Shown here piece by piece: positions 40,017 through 50,846 of a stretch of 64,000 bases of DNA. The translations under genes were made by a program, and so were the position numbers. The DNA comes from Staphylococcus saccharolyticus (GTDB lineage Bacteria > Bacillota > Bacilli > Staphylococcales > Staphylococcaceae), in assembly GCF_900458815.1 (NCBI RefSeq), contig NZ_UHDZ01000001.1, positions 372,001 to 436,000 of the forward strand. The letters are read 5' to 3'. Below the pieces are notes generated by a model. It searched no databases and was not told the origin of the DNA. It saw nothing but the letters and a program-made list of their open reading frames with translations. Position 1 is the stretch's first letter. Each line of letters begins with the position of its first letter.

Positions 40017-40886
40017 GTGACTTTATTAGATTTTCATAAAAAAATAAAAGGTTATACTCAAAATAGACAACCAGGTATCGAGGCAGAGATGAATACAAAA
40101 CCAGTTGCAGAATTAGAGGAATATAAAGCTGCTGGTAAATTAGAAGGCAAAGTAGCGGTAATAACTGGGGGAGATTCTGACATTGGACGTGCTGTTGCAA
40201 TTTTATATGCTAAAGAAGGGGCAAATGTTGCGATTGGATATTATGACGAACATCAAGATGCGCAAGACACAGTGAAACGTCTTCAAGAAATTGGCGTTAA
40301 AGCTAAATCTTATGCTCATGATTTGAAAGATGCCAAACAATCTCAAAAGTTAATTAGCGATGTAGTAAATGACTTTGGTACATTGAATATTTTAGTAAAT
40401 AATGGTGGAGTACAATTCCCAAGAGATCACTTTGAAGATATTACACCTGAACAAGTGAAAGAAACATTTATGACAAATATTTTCGGTATGATGTTCTTAT
40501 CTCAAGCAGCGGTTCCATATTTATCTGAAGGGGATACAATTATTAATACTACTAGTGTTACAGCTTATAGAGGTTCTGGACATCTCATTGATTATTCTGC
40601 TACAAAAGGAGCAATTGTGTCATTTACACGTTCACTTGCCACAACATTAATGGAAAAAAGTATTAGCGTTAATGCTGTAGCACCTGGGCCAATTTATACA
40701 ACATTAATCCCTGCTAGCTTTGATGAACAATAGGTTGAGTATCAAGGAGGAGAAACACCAATGGGGCGACGTGGTCAACCAGCTGAACTAGCACCATCGT
40801 ATGTCTTTTTAGCAACACATGCGGATAGTTCTTATGTAACTGGGCAGGTCGTTCATGTTAATGGTGGAGATTTTATAACTTCATAA
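40017..40886 (+). pseudogene. Short-chain dehydrogenase/reductase, nonsense mutation
   Basis: An SDR of about 290 residues (YghA/general-stress type with an N-terminal extension). It starts at a GTG at 40017 behind GATAGGTGA. The NAD(P) loop reads TGGDSDIGRA, where this family normally has SGIGRA, so a key Gly is Asp. The active site has INTTSVTAY and YSATKGA with Tyr and Lys. An in-frame TAG at 40731-40733 (FDEQ-stop-VEYQGGE) cuts off the last 51 codons, which remain open to 40884 with [11 protein letters not shown]. Two independent defects suggest loss of function. Confidence 0.85.
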
Positions 40887-40902
40887 TACATGTTAATATC
40901 GC

Positions 40903-40942
40903 TACTCAGAGATTTATCAAAGACGCTCTGAGTAACTTTTTT
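40903..40942 (+). terminator. Terminator after the short-chain dehydrogenase
   Basis: TACTCAGAG (40903-40911) pairs with CTCTGAGTA (40926-40934), followed by CTTTTTT. Confidence 0.85.
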
Positions 40943-40980
40943 ATCCATAAATCAAAAAATTAAGAAATAGAGGGAAAATA

Positions 40981-41544
40981 ATGACTGAAAAAGAGAAAAT
41001 GTTAGCACATGAATGGTTTGATGCAAATTTTGATGAAGAATTAAAAAGTAATCGATTAAAAGCTAAAGATTTATGTTTCGCCTATAACTATACTCGTCCA
41101 AGTGAAAAAGCAACAAGACAAAAAATTTTAACTGAGTTATTTGGTTATCAAATCACTAATGTGAGTATTTCTATACCTCTCGATACTGATTATGGTTGGA
41201 ATGTTAAATTTGGAAAAAATGTATCTTTAAATACTAATTGTTATTTAATGGATGGTGGAGGTATTCAATTTGGAGATGATGTCTTTGTCGGTCCTAATTG
41301 TGGCTTTTATACTGCAACACATCCTTTAGATTATGAAACGCGTAATAAAGGATTAGAATTAGCAGAACCTATAGTAGTGGGAAGTAATACTTGTTTTGGT
41401 GGACATGTTTCAGTGTTTTCAGGAGTAACAATCGTTGAAGGTAGTGTGATTGGCGCGGGGAGTGTAGTAACTAAAGATATCCCGCCGAACAGTTTAGCAG
41501 TTGGTAATTCATGTAAGGTAATTAGACAATTAAACAAAGAATAA
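40981..41544 (+). CDS. maa: Maltose O-acetyltransferase family protein
   Basis: A 187-residue left-handed beta-helix acetyltransferase (LacA/Maa type) that transfers acetyl from acetyl-CoA to sugar hydroxyls. It has an N-terminal helical Mac domain ([21 protein letters not shown]), hexapeptide repeats from about residue 70 ([40 protein letters not shown]) and the catalytic His in YTATHPLD. The real acceptor sugar is uncertain. It starts at 40981 after AGAGGGAAA. Intact. Confidence 0.88.
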   Translation: MTEKEKMLAHEWFDANFDEELKSNRLKAKDLCFAYNYTRPSEKATRQKILTELFGYQITNVSISIPLDTDYGWNVKFGKNVSLNTNCYLMDGGGIQFGDDVFVGPNCGFYTATHPLDYETRNKGLELAEPIVVGSNTCFGGHVSVFSGVTIVEGSVIGAGSVVTKDIPPNSLAVGNSCKVIRQLNKE

Positions 41545-41624
41545 TTTCAAAAAGAAAACAGTCATTTATAGATTTTAGTAAGAAGAAAATAAATGTTTTA
41601 AGAGTTATAGTTTTAACACTTTAA

Positions 41625-41638
41625 TGAAAGCGATTGCA
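41625..41638 (+). promoter_or_regulatory. CcpA cre site upstream of rocA
   Basis: TGAAAGCGATTGCA fits the cre consensus TGWAANCGNTNWCA at every position. It is about 150 bases before rocA, consistent with carbon catabolite repression of proline and arginine breakdown. Confidence 0.75.
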
Positions 41639-41784
41639 AAAACTAGAAGCTACATAGTAAAATGAAACAAAGGTTATGACAAATACTTATGATTAGTATG
41701 TTGGTTATTCACTGAAAGACTTGGTCATACCTCAATAAACAAAGGATGCTAGAAATTTTAATAATTCGTAGGGGGTAATTAACA

Positions 41785-43336
41785 ATGGTAGTACCTTTTA
41801 AGAATGAACCTGGTATTGATTTTTCAGTACAAACAAACGTTAATCAATTCAATAGTGAATTAAAGAAAGTAAAAGCACAATTTGGGCAAGACATACCATT
41901 AGTTATTAATGGAGAGAAAGTTTATAAAGACGATAAATTTGAATCAATTAATCCTGAAGATACATCTCAATTGATTGCGAAAGTATCTAAAGCCACAAAA
42001 GAGGATGTGGAAGAAGCATTTAAAGTAACTAATGAAGCCTATCAATCATGGAAGAAGTGGTATCATAAAGATCGTGCTGAATTGATGTTACGTGTCGCAG
42101 CAATCATTCGTCGACGTAAGGAATAAATTTCTGCTGTGATGGTCTATGAAGCTGGTAAACCATGGAATGAAGCGGTTGGCGATGCTGCTGAAGGTATTTG
42201 ACTTTATCGAATATTATGCACGTTCGATGATGGAATTAGCTGATGGTAAATCTGTGCTAGATCGTGAAGGAGAACATAATAGATACTTCTATAAACCAAT
42301 CGGTACAGGTGTTACAGTTCCTCCATGGAACTTCCCATTTGCAATTATGGCTGGAACTACTTTAGCACCTGTAGTAGCAGGTAATACCGTACTATTAAAG
42401 CCAGCTGAAGATACAGTATTAACAGCATATAAATTAATTGAAATTCTTGAAGAAGCAGGCTTATCTAAAGGTGTAGTTAACTTTATTCCTGGAGATCCTA
42501 AAGAAATTGGAGATTACTTAGTCGACCATAAAAATACACACTTTATTACATTTACTGGGTCTCGTGCTACTGATACACGCATTTATGAACGTAGTGCAGT
42601 TGTTCAAGAAGGTCAACAGTTCTTAAAACGTGTCATTGCTGAAATGGGTGGTAAAGATGCCATCGTTGTTGATGAGAACGTTGATAAAGATTTAGCAGCT
42701 GAAGCAATTGTAAAGTCTGTATTTGGATTTTCAGGTCAAAAGTGTTCAGCATGCTCTCGCGCAATCATTCATAAAGATGTGCACAGTGAAATTCTTGAAA
42801 AAGCTGTAAAATTAACTAAAGATTTGACTTTAGGTAATACAGTAAACAATACGTTCATGGGACCAGTAATTAATCAAAAGCAATTTGATAAAATTAAAAA
42901 TTATATCGAAATTGGTAAAGAAGAAGGTAAGTTAGAGCAAGGTGGAGGAACTGATGACTCTACAGGTTACTTTGTTGAACCGACAATTTTTTCAGGTCTT
43001 AAGTCAACAGACCGTATTATGCAAGAAGAGATTTTTGGACCGGTAGTAGGTTTTATTAAAGTAAATGACTTCGATGAAGCAATAGCAATAGAAGTAGCAA
43101 ATGATACTGACTATGGATTAACAGGTGCAGTAATTACAAACAACCGTAAACACTGGATTAAAGCTGTTAATGAATTCGATGTAGGTAATTTATACTTAAA
43201 TCGTGGTTGTACAGCAGCAGTGGTAGGTTATCACCCATTTGGTGGGTTCAAGATGTCTGGTACGGATGCTAAAACAGGTAGCACTGATTATCTACTTAAT
43301 TTCTTAGAACAAAAAGTTGTTTCTGAAATGTTTTAG
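41785..43336 (+). pseudogene. rocA: 1-pyrroline-5-carboxylate dehydrogenase RocA, broken
   Basis: RocA oxidises glutamate semialdehyde/P5C to glutamate, the last step of proline and arginine use. The sequence matches the 514-residue staphylococcal enzyme along its length, with [26 protein letters not shown] (catalytic Cys) and [10 protein letters not shown]. Lesions: an in-frame TAA at 42124-42126 (RRRKE-stop-ISAV) and an inserted T near 42197 ([13 protein letters not shown]). There is also an in-frame six-base duplication (GCAATA twice, about 43080) giving [10 protein letters not shown], and GSRATD for the usual GSRATG. Starts at 41785 behind GGGGG. Nonfunctional. Confidence 0.9.
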
Positions 43337-43405
43337 TTTGAATTTCAAGTATTTCTTACTTGAAGCGTTTTGTCAATGCTTAGATAATGTCGTTGCAATG
43401 AATTA

Positions 43406-43597
43406 AGCCTGAGACACAAATTATTGTTTCAGGCATTTTTATGTATATTCAATAGATAACTGAATTGAAAATACACTTATATCAAGCATTTTTTAACTAT
43501 GGTAAGACCCCAACAAAGAGAATTTCATATAGAAATTCAACAGACAAAGCAAGTTGGGGTTACACTTGTACGGGACAACGAATTCTATCCTACTACC
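43406..43597 (-). repeat. Dispersed intergenic repeat, copy 3, with rocA terminator hairpin
   Basis: The reverse complement matches 5171-5371 over most of its length, including CGTTGTCCC, the CCCCAACTTG...TTGGGG unit around GAATTTC/GAAATTC and the TGTATTTTCAATTC block. Its outer end, GCCTGAGACA...TGTTTCAGGC followed by TTTTT (43407-43440), forms a good intrinsic terminator for rocA, showing that the repeat can supply terminators. Confidence 0.8.
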
Positions 43598-43890
43598 CAA
43601 ATTCTAACGGCTTTTTTCAGTTTAAAGCTTATGCATACCTCATAATATAATAGGTAAGATATTCAGGATTTGAACAATCTTCTGTGTGAATAGGTATATA
43701 TTATTATATTAACTTTCGTTATTTTAAATTCTCTCATTATATATACTCATTTATCTAAATTATTTTCATTACATATGAGTTTGATAAATGATTAAGAAAA
43801 TCTAAAAATTTAAACAGTTCACAAAATAGACATAATCAATCTTGTTTAGTTATTGTAAAACGAAGAAGATAGTAATATTCTTTTCTTAAA
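43598..43890. other. AT-rich spacer between repeat and feoA
   Basis: No ORF, stem or motif stands out in this stretch before the Fur box. Confidence 0.4.
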
Positions 43891-43905
43891 TGATAATGGT
43901 TATTA
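43891..43905 (+). promoter_or_regulatory. Fur box upstream of feoAB
   Basis: TGATAAT-G-GTTATTA fits the Fur 7-1-7 palindrome at 12 of 14 positions and lies about 17 bases before the feoA start. Iron-dependent repression of ferrous uptake is expected. Confidence 0.65.
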
Positions 43906-43921
43906 ATTAGAAGTAGAAAGT

Positions 43922-44158
43922 GTGAATATATTGATTAGTATTAACAATGGGGAAAAAAATAAAAAGTATAGAGTTAAGCATATAGGTATTACTAATAAAA
44001 ATATGTTATATCGTTTAGGAGCATTTGGTTTAAACATTGGAAGTGAAATTAGTATCAAACAAAAATGTTTGTTAAATGGTCCAAGTGTCGTTGAGGTGAA
44101 TGGACAGTATCTCAGTTTGCGACAAAGTGATGCACGACTCATAGCATTAGAGGAGTAG
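43922..44158 (+). CDS. feoA: Ferrous iron transport protein A
   Basis: A 78-residue SH3-like FeoA that supports FeoB. The sequence [28 protein letters not shown] follows the FeoA pattern of a small basic beta-barrel with the RLxxLGLxxG-like core. It starts at a GTG at 43922, four bases ahead of feoB at its end (stop at 44158, feoB ATG at 44163), so the two are coupled. Intact. Confidence 0.85.
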   Translation: MNILISINNGEKNKKYRVKHIGITNKNMLYRLGAFGLNIGSEISIKQKCLLNGPSVVEVNGQYLSLRQSDARLIALEE

Positions 44159-44162
44159 TATT

Positions 44163-46157
44163 ATGACTGAAAGTTACTGTATTTTAGGGAATCCTAATGT
44201 AGGTAAGACATCTTTATTTAACGCTTTAACTGGTTCCTATGAGTATATTGGAAACTGGAGTGGGGTTACAGTTGAAAAGAAAATAGGAAAATTAAAGGAA
44301 AACATTGGTGACTTAGTTGATTTACCAGGAATATATGATTTGTCACCTATCTCTAAAGATGAAACTGTCGTTACAGATTATTTAATGTCAATCCCTTTTA
44401 CAGGCATGATTAATATTATTGATGCGTGTCAATTGAAAAGAAATTTAAATCTTACTATACAACTTCTGGAACTAAATCGACCAATGATAATTGGGTTAAA
44501 TATGATTGATGTAGCTACACAAAGAGGTATTAAAATTAGACACGATGTATTAATGAGAAAGTTAAAGGTACCTATGTTTCCAATTGTGGCGAGAAAAGCG
44601 AAAGGTACAAACCTTTTACTTGGTGAATTAAAATTTTTAAAACCTCAAGAACGTCAATTATTCAAAATCAATTATGGCCTGAAAATTGAAGAAGCAATTA
44701 AACAAATGAGTACCATCATTGAGCAACATGAAAGTTTTCCTTCTGAAAGATTACGTTTTATAGCTATACAATATTTATTGGATAATGTTCAAATATATCA
44801 AGAGCTTAATACTATAACATTGGAGCAATTAGAACCTATTAAAAATGGATTAAACAATGGTTCAGACCAAACTATACGTCAGCAAATCGAAGCGATACGT
44901 AATGATTATATCGATCGTTTATTAGAGGGAGTCGTAGAATACCCCGAAGAGGACAAGCAATTTTTTACTTCGAAAGTGGACAGATTATTATTAAATAAAT
45001 ATTTAGGCATCCCAATTTTCTTAGGTATTATGTGGCTGATTTTTCAAACGACATTTACTTGGGTCGGAACGCCATTATCAGATCAATTAGACGCATTCTT
45101 TAGCGGACCATTATCTGATTGGGTAAAAACGGGGATGAATGCACTGCATGTTATGCTATTTCTTCAAGATTTAATTACTGATGGAATTATAGCAGGCGTA
45201 GGTTCAGTACTTGTTTTTGTACCACAGATTGTCGTACTATTTTTCTTTATTTCTTTACTAGAAGACTCAGGTTATATGGCTAGAATAGCTGTGCTGATGG
45301 ATAAAACGATGGAGTCTATCGGTTTAAGTGGTAAGTCTTTTATACCTATGATAATAGGATTTGGATGTAATGTACCAAGTATTATGGCAGCGCGGAGTAT
45401 TGAAAATGAAAAAGAACGGCTCATTACTATTTTGATTGCACCTTTTATGTCATGTTCAGCACGTTTACCTGTATATGCGCTTTTCGTAGGTGCATTTTTC
45501 TCAGCTTATCAATCTCTAGTTGTTCTTAGCTTATATGTTTTAGGTATTATTGTCGCACTATTAGTAAGTACAATATTAAATAAATTAATTTTGAAGGACG
45601 ATCAATCAGTCTTTATTGTTGAGTTACCTACTTATCGAGTGCCTTCTTTTAAAACATTGTGGCGTAGTACTTGGGAAAAAGCGAAAGGATTTGTAAAAAA
45701 AGCAGGGACATTTATTTTTGGTGGATCAGTTGTGATTTGGACCCTTACTTATATTGGTCCTCATGGTGTCAATGTGAAGATTGATCAAAGTTTTATGCAC
45801 ATGATAGGGCAAGGATTTGCGCATCTTATTGCTCCATTAGGGTTTGGATCTTGGCAAGCAGGTGCTACGTTAATTCCTGGATTCTTAGCTAAAGAGGTTA
45901 TCATTAGTTCAATGGCAATTTTGTATTCCTCTAGTGAGAATGGTTTAGCACACGTGATTCAACAACAATTTACACCATTATCAGCATATGCATTTATGAT
46001 ATTTATTTTACTTTATGTTCCATGTATTTCTACAGTGGCGACAATTCGTAAAGAAACAAGTTCATGGAAATGGACGTTAATTGCCGTTGTTTATCCTATC
46101 TTAACGGCGTATGTATTAACATTAGTATTTTATCAAGCAAGTCAATTATTTATATAA
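44163..46157 (+). CDS. feoB: Ferrous iron transporter FeoB
   Basis: Fe(II) uptake permease of 664 residues. The cytoplasmic GTPase domain (1-160) has G1 GNPNVGKT at 9-16, G3 DLPGIYDL and G4 NMID. A helical GDI-like spacer (about 160-270) is followed by two Gate regions in the membrane, including [16 protein letters not shown] and its mirrored second copy near [18 protein letters not shown]. Fur control is likely from the upstream box. Ferrous iron prevails without oxygen, so keeping this gene suits an anaerobic life. Intact. Confidence 0.95.
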   Translation: MTESYCILGNPNVGKTSLFNALTGSYEYIGNWSGVTVEKKIGKLKENIGDLVDLPGIYDLSPISKDETVVTDYLMSIPFTGMINIIDACQLKRNLNLTIQLLELNRPMIIGLNMIDVATQRGIKIRHDVLMRKLKVPMFPIVARKAKGTNLLLGELKFLKPQERQLFKINYGLKIEEAIKQMSTIIEQHESFPSERLRFIAIQYLLDNVQIYQELNTITLEQLEPIKNGLNNGSDQTIRQQIEAIRNDYIDRLLEGVVEYPEEDKQFFTSKVDRLLLNKYLGIPIFLGIMWLIFQTTFTWVGTPLSDQLDAFFSGPLSDWVKTGMNALHVMLFLQDLITDGIIAGVGSVLVFVPQIVVLFFFISLLEDSGYMARIAVLMDKTMESIGLSGKSFIPMIIGFGCNVPSIMAARSIENEKERLITILIAPFMSCSARLPVYALFVGAFFSAYQSLVVLSLYVLGIIVALLVSTILNKLILKDDQSVFIVELPTYRVPSFKTLWRSTWEKAKGFVKKAGTFIFGGSVVIWTLTYIGPHGVNVKIDQSFMHMIGQGFAHLIAPLGFGSWQAGATLIPGFLAKEVIISSMAILYSSSENGLAHVIQQQFTPLSAYAFMIFILLYVPCISTVATIRKETSSWKWTLIAVVYPILTAYVLTLVFYQASQLFI

Positions 46158-46170
46158 AGGATGAATAGAT

Positions 46171-46353
46171 ATGTTCATATTAGTGAATACAATATTATTT
46201 ATGGCTATTTTTGGTTACACAGCTATGACATTAGTTAAGTTTTTCAAACGTTCAAAACAAGGTAAATGTGGGGGATGTAAAACAGGTTGTGATTGCAATA
46301 CAATCCCAACTTCAAATAAGAATCAATTAAATATTCCACATATTAAATCATAG
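46171..46353 (+). CDS. FeoB-associated Cys-rich membrane protein
   Basis: A 60-residue protein, one N-terminal membrane helix (about 3-22) followed by a cysteine cluster, CGGCKTGCDC. Such small proteins are commonly encoded after feoB in Firmicutes and take the FeoC position; their role is not settled. It starts 13 bases after feoB. Intact. Confidence 0.85.
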   Translation: MFILVNTILFMAIFGYTAMTLVKFFKRSKQGKCGGCKTGCDCNTIPTSNKNQLNIPHIKS

Positions 46354-46372
46354 ATATTAAGTAGTAACATTA

Positions 46373-46419
46373 AATCTCTTTATTTACGAAAGTATTTTGT
46401 GAGATAAAGAGGTTTATTT
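46373..46419 (+). terminator. Terminator of the feo operon
   Basis: AATCTCTTTAT (46373-46383) pairs with ATAAAGAGGTT (46404-46414), followed by TATTTATT. Confidence 0.6.
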
Positions 46420-46543
46420 ATTAAGGAGACATTGAGGTATTATTAATTTTTGAAAATAATGATTAAAAATTTTAAAAGGTGATATATTATATGTATTATG
46501 TCAAAGTATGATACAAAGATTATTTTAATGGAGGTTCGGACTT

Positions 46544-47007
46544 ATGAAGGGAAGCAAAAAATTAGATAGCTTATTAGATGATAATAATAAAAAACTGAAA
46601 AAATTATTCAAATATGATAAAAAAGAAGCATTATCTTTTACTAAAGAAGACAGAGAAAAAGTCAAAGATAAATTTGGGGTTTATGTTATCTTTGATGGTA
46701 AAAAACCAGTATTCGTAGGTCAAACTGGCGGTTATTCTGCGACTTACAAACCAATTAAAAAGGATTTATTTACAAAATTAGGTCAATATAACGCACACTC
46801 AGATGCTGGTACAACAAAATTTAGAAAAGGTTATGCACAAAGTAAAGAATTAAATTTGGATAATTTAAAAAGATCACTGCGTTAGAACACGGTTTAACTT
46901 TCCAATATATTAAAGTAAAAGATGAGCCTGCATTTATCAATATTTTAGAAATTTTAGCTTTAGAATATGCTAAGGCTAAAGGATATGTACTTTATAATTT
47001 TGAATAA
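46544..47007 (+). pseudogene. GIY-YIG-like nuclease domain protein, frameshifted
   Basis: Starts at 46544 behind TGGAGG. The lysine-rich N-terminus (SKKLDSLLDDNNKKLKKLFKY) leads into FGVYVIFDGKKPVFVGQTGG (about residues 44-63), which has the spacing and residues of a GIY-YIG core (GVY...FVG). The first frame ends at 46885. One missing A near 46870 restores ITALEHGLTFQYIKVKD and a C-terminus EILALEYAKAKGYVLYNFE with a Glu in the expected helix, ending at 47005. The intact protein would be about 154 residues. Function of this stand-alone form is unknown to me. Confidence 0.65.
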
Positions 47008-47145
47008 TTAATCAAAATATAATAATGTTGTAATTCCTCTTATAGGACCCATTAATGTGTATTCATTATATAACGCATTAATTGGTTTTTTCTTGAGAAA
47101 GAGGTGGTTGAAGTTATAAGATGTTTCCAAGGAGATGAGATAAGC

Positions 47146-47664
47146 ATGTATCAAACGATATATGAATCACCACTAGGTGCATTGCAATTAATAACCCAAG
47201 ATGGCGTATCATTATCACATATTTTATATCCCAATCAACATATGGAGAATATAAGTTCTTATAATCAACTTGCTATTTTTAAAGATACCAGATACTGGTT
47301 AGATGAATATTTTAAAGGTCATCAACCATCTATTAACTTTGCTATATCACCAACAGGAAGTGAGTTTCAACGTACTGTATGGCGAGAGCTAGAACATATA
47401 GATTATGGGGAACTTAAAACATATGGGGATATTGCCAAACGTGTAGGTAACGTTCTAGGTAAACCTAAGATGTCAGCCCAAGCTGTTGGGGGCGCAGTTG
47501 GCAGTAACCCAATCTCTATTATTATCCCTTGCCATCGTGTTGTTGGTAAAGATGGAAGTTTAACTGGTTACGGCGGAACAGTTGATAATAAAATCAAATT
47601 GCTAGAACTTGAGAAAGTCGATATGACGCATTTGTATAGGCCTAAAAAGAGCACTAAGCCATAG
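47146..47664 (+). CDS. ogt: Methylated-DNA--protein-cysteine methyltransferase
   Basis: Suicide repair protein that removes alkyl groups from O6-alkylguanine. The 172-residue protein has an N-terminal ribonuclease-like domain and a C-terminal domain with FQRTVWRELEHIDYGELKTYGDIA, the recognition helix QAVGGAVGSNPISIIIPCHRVVG, and the acceptor Cys in PCHR. I start at the ATG at 47146, preceded by AAGGAGATGA; an upstream in-frame start at 47104 lies in front of that site. Intact. Confidence 0.92.
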   Translation: MYQTIYESPLGALQLITQDGVSLSHILYPNQHMENISSYNQLAIFKDTRYWLDEYFKGHQPSINFAISPTGSEFQRTVWRELEHIDYGELKTYGDIAKRVGNVLGKPKMSAQAVGGAVGSNPISIIIPCHRVVGKDGSLTGYGGTVDNKIKLLELEKVDMTHLYRPKKSTKP

Positions 47665-47849
47665 ATAAGTATGCTTTAACCATTTATCATGGTATCTTAA
47701 TCAATCTGTAGTCAGAAATAGTAAGACTAAATTTATAAATTGTGTCATTTGAGTTGCGATGCTTATTGTGTTTAAATGATATCTCATTCATTTGTATTTA
47801 ATAAAATTTATAAAATCAAATGTAATAATCAGTATTGAATATAAAATAA
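47665..47849. other. Spacer after ogt
   Basis: AT-rich, no ORF or clear hairpin seen before the repeat that begins at 47850. Confidence 0.4.
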
Positions 47850-48047
47850 AACCTGAGACATCAAGCATTGTCTCAGGAATTTTTTACATATTGGCAGGCG
47901 AAGACTAAATTGAAAATTCGCTTATATCAAGCTTTTTCAACTGAGCCCAACAAAGAGAATTTCACACAGAAATTCAACACACAAGGCAAGTTGGGATTCG
48001 AGGCCGGGTTGGAACAACGAATTCAATATGAATGCTGTTTCACTACC
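47850..48047 (-). repeat. Dispersed intergenic repeat, copy 4 (full length)
   Basis: The reverse complement aligns with 5171-5371 from end to end, including GAATTCGTTGTTCC, CCCAACTTG...TTGGG around GAATTTC/GAAATTC and the CCTGAGAC/GTCTCAGG hairpin (47851-47876) followed by AATTTTTT. It lies between the convergent ogt and mvaS genes and probably terminates ogt. Confidence 0.8.
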
Positions 48048-48086
48048 ACTATGTTAGGAATGAAATACAATTTAGTTTTATGATGA

Positions 48087-49253
48087 TTATTTAGCAATAT
48101 GATATTTACGAATGTTATCATTAATTTCTTTTAAATAGAAGATATCTTTATCCTCTGCAGATTGCTCAAGTTCATGATTGAATTCTAAGTTATCAAAACG
48201 TTCAAAGAAACTTTCATACTCATCTACTGAAACTTCTATACGATTGTTCAATAATGATTGATGACTTTCAATATCTAAATGATCTTTGAAACCGTCTACT
48301 AATGTGGCACTAAAGAATTCACCTACTGAACCTGAACCGTAACTAAAGAGACCAATAGTTTGACCTTCTTTAAGATCTCGAGTTTCAAGTAATGAGATAA
48401 GACTTAAGTATAGAGAACCTGTGTATATGTTGCCCACATAACGATTATAATAAACAGCATCTTGGTAGCTTGATTTAAGACGTTTTTGAGTTGTGTCATC
48501 GGCATAATCAATGATTGAGTCTAAAGCTTTTTGACCCATCTTTGTGAAAGGGACGTGGAAACATAATGATTCGAAGTCAGCAAGAGATTTATCTTGACGA
48601 CGCGCATATTCATTCCAACTTTCTTGGAATGATTTAATATAAGCATCTTTAGACAGTGCACCAGCAACTAGAGGATATTTATGACCAGTTGGACGCCAGA
48701 AATCGTAAACATCTTCTGTACATGCCACAGCATCATCATTAAGTTTTAAAATACTAGGCTCATGTGAAATAATCATTGCTACAGCACCAGCACCTTGAGT
48801 AGGTTCACCACCTGAGTTGATGCCATAACGTGCAGTATCACTTGCAATCACAAGTACTTTTTCGTTAGGATGTTGTGCGAGGTAATCTTTAGCAAGTTGT
48901 ATAGCAGGAGTTGCTGCATAACAAGCTTCTTTCATTTCGAAACATCTTGCAAATGGTTGAATGCCTAAAAGGTTGTGAATTTGCACTGCTGCTGCTTTTG
49001 CGTTATCAATTGCAGATTCAGTTGCTACAATTACCATACCAATATTCTTTTTATCTTCTTCTGTTATAATATCTTTAGCAGCATTTGCTCCCATAGATAC
49101 AATATCCTGGTGGACTGGACTGACAGCCATTTCTGTCTGACCAATGCCAATTAAAAATTTATTTGGATCAACATGGCGCGCTTCAGCTAATTTGGCCATA
49201 TCTACATAATATTTGGGCACATAAAAGTTGATTTTATCGATACCTATATTCAT
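48087..49253 (-). CDS. mvaS: Hydroxymethylglutaryl-CoA synthase
   Basis: Condenses acetyl-CoA with acetoacetyl-CoA to HMG-CoA (EC 2.3.3.10), the start of the mevalonate route to isopentenyl diphosphate. The 388-residue thiolase-fold protein has the catalytic triad at the positions known for the S. aureus enzyme: Glu79 (ATES), Cys111 (KEACYAATP) and His233 ([10 protein letters not shown]). It is divergent from mvaA across a 236-base spacer, so both consecutive steps share one control region. Starts at 49253 after AAAGGATGTAAC. Intact. Confidence 0.96.
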   Translation of the reverse strand: MNIGIDKINFYVPKYYVDMAKLAEARHVDPNKFLIGIGQTEMAVSPVHQDIVSMGANAAKDIITEEDKKNIGMVIVATESAIDNAKAAAVQIHNLLGIQPFARCFEMKEACYAATPAIQLAKDYLAQHPNEKVLVIASDTARYGINSGGEPTQGAGAVAMIISHEPSILKLNDDAVACTEDVYDFWRPTGHKYPLVAGALSKDAYIKSFQESWNEYARRQDKSLADFESLCFHVPFTKMGQKALDSIIDYADDTTQKRLKSSYQDAVYYNRYVGNIYTGSLYLSLISLLETRDLKEGQTIGLFSYGSGSVGEFFSATLVDGFKDHLDIESHQSLLNNRIEVSVDEYESFFERFDNLEFNHELEQSAEDKDIFYLKEINDNIRKYHIAK

Positions 49254-49489
49254 ATGATGTTACATCCTTTCTATTTTAGAAGTAGCACTAGTATCATACC
49301 AGAGAAAAATCATTTTATACAATGAAATATAACAGAATCTTTAACTAAAGTATATAAGTTGTGTAAGCGATTCACGCAACATTTTGCAAAGTTAAGTTAA
49401 TAATTTATGCAACATAAATTGAAATATAAATCTAAGGATGATTAGAGCAATTTAAAATAAATATAGTTACGTATAAAAGGAGTTTATCA

Positions 49490-50767
49490 ATGAAAAGTTT
49501 AGATAAGGGTTTTAGACATTTAGCCCGAAAGGATAAGTTAAAGAAACTTGTTGATTACGGTTGGTTAAAAACAGATAACTATGATGTACTACTTAACCAA
49601 CCACTTATCAATGAAGAAGTAGCAATTAGTCTAATTGAAAACGTAATTGGTCAAGGTTCATTACCGGTGGGATTATTACCTAGAATTATTGTAGATGATA
49701 AAGAGTATGTTGTACCAATGATGGTGGAAGAACCTTCAGTTGTTGCAGCAGCAAGTTATGGTGCTAAACTGGTAAATCAAAGTGGAGGGTTTAAGACAGT
49801 TTCGAGCGAGAGGCTTATGATAGGTCAGATTGTCTTTGACGAAGTGAATGATACGGAGCAATTGGCTTTAAATATTGAACAACTAGAGTCAAACATTCAT
49901 AAAATCGCTGATGCTGCTTATCCATCTATAAAAGCACGAGGTGGTGGCTATCGTCGAATTGAAATTGATACTTTCCCTGAACAGCATTTATTATCTTTAA
50001 AAATTTATGTTGATACGAAAGATGCTATGGGTGCTAATATGTTAAACACTATTTTAGAAGTTATCACAGCACACCTAAAAATTGAGTTTCCACATTATAA
50101 TGTCTTAATGAGTATTTTATCTAATCACGCGACAGCATCAGTTGTCAAAGTACAAGGTGAAATAGACGTTAAGGATTTAAATAGAGGAGAAAGGAGTGGC
50201 GAGGAAGTTGCATATCGCATGGAACGAGCTTCAGTGCTTGCACAAATAGATATTCATCGTGCAGCGACTCATAATAAAGGGGTAATGAATGGTATACATT
50301 CAGTAGTGCTCGCGACAGGTAATGATACTCGAGGTGCTGAGGCAAGTGCACACGCCTATGCGAGTCGAGATGGTCATTATAGAGGTATTGCAACTTGGAA
50401 CTATGATAAAGCAAGAGGTAAATTAGTAGGGACGATTGAAGTGCCAATGACATTAGCTATCGTTGGAGGTGGTACAAATGTATTACCAATCGCAAAGGCG
50501 TCTCTTGATCTTTTAAATGTTGAGAGTGCTCAAGAACTTGGCCATGTAGTGGCAGCTGTAGGTCTAGCTCAAAACTTCTCCGCATGTCGTGCATTAGTAT
50601 CTGAAGGTATCCAACAAGGTCATATGAGTTTACAATATAAATCATTGGCAATTGTTGTAGGTGCACAAGGCGAAGAAATTGAACAAGTAGCGGATGCAAT
50701 TAAACATGAAACACAAGCTAACACAGCAAAAGCTAAAGAAATTTTAGAAAATATTCGCCATTCATAA
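49490..50767 (+). CDS. mvaA: Hydroxymethylglutaryl-CoA reductase, class II
   Basis: Reduces HMG-CoA to mevalonate with four electrons. The 425-residue class II enzyme shows the substrate motif near the start (LPVGLLPRIIVDD), DAMGANMLNT with the catalytic Asp region, the Rossmann-like insert (TASVVKVQGEIDV) and the C-terminal mobile His in EGIQQGHMSL. Isoprenoids made here feed undecaprenyl phosphate and menaquinone and, formerly, the carotenoid pathway. Starts at 49490 behind AAGGAG. Intact. Confidence 0.95.
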   Translation: MKSLDKGFRHLARKDKLKKLVDYGWLKTDNYDVLLNQPLINEEVAISLIENVIGQGSLPVGLLPRIIVDDKEYVVPMMVEEPSVVAAASYGAKLVNQSGGFKTVSSERLMIGQIVFDEVNDTEQLALNIEQLESNIHKIADAAYPSIKARGGGYRRIEIDTFPEQHLLSLKIYVDTKDAMGANMLNTILEVITAHLKIEFPHYNVLMSILSNHATASVVKVQGEIDVKDLNRGERSGEEVAYRMERASVLAQIDIHRAATHNKGVMNGIHSVVLATGNDTRGAEASAHAYASRDGHYRGIATWNYDKARGKLVGTIEVPMTLAIVGGGTNVLPIAKASLDLLNVESAQELGHVVAAVGLAQNFSACRALVSEGIQQGHMSLQYKSLAIVVGAQGEEIEQVADAIKHETQANTAKAKEILENIRHS

Positions 50768-50773
50768 CTAAAA

Positions 50774-50837
50774 AACCATCAAACGGGTATATCCAGTTAT
50801 ACGAAACAAAATAGGATTAACCTGTTTGATGGTTTTT
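50774..50837. terminator. Bidirectional terminator between mvaA and the CHAP gene
   Basis: AACCATCAAACGGGT (50774-50788) pairs with ACCTGTTTGATGGTT (50820-50834); A-run on the left and TTTTTA on the right. Confidence 0.88.
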
Positions 50838-50846
50838 ATTATTACA

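Noticed and set aside
43465..43650. 61-codon frame on the plus strand
   Set aside because: It lies wholly inside a copy of the dispersed repeat and has no start signal or protein-like composition.
47868..48083. 71-codon frame on the plus strand
   Set aside because: Also inside the repeat; the similar frame in copy 3 is not conserved as protein.
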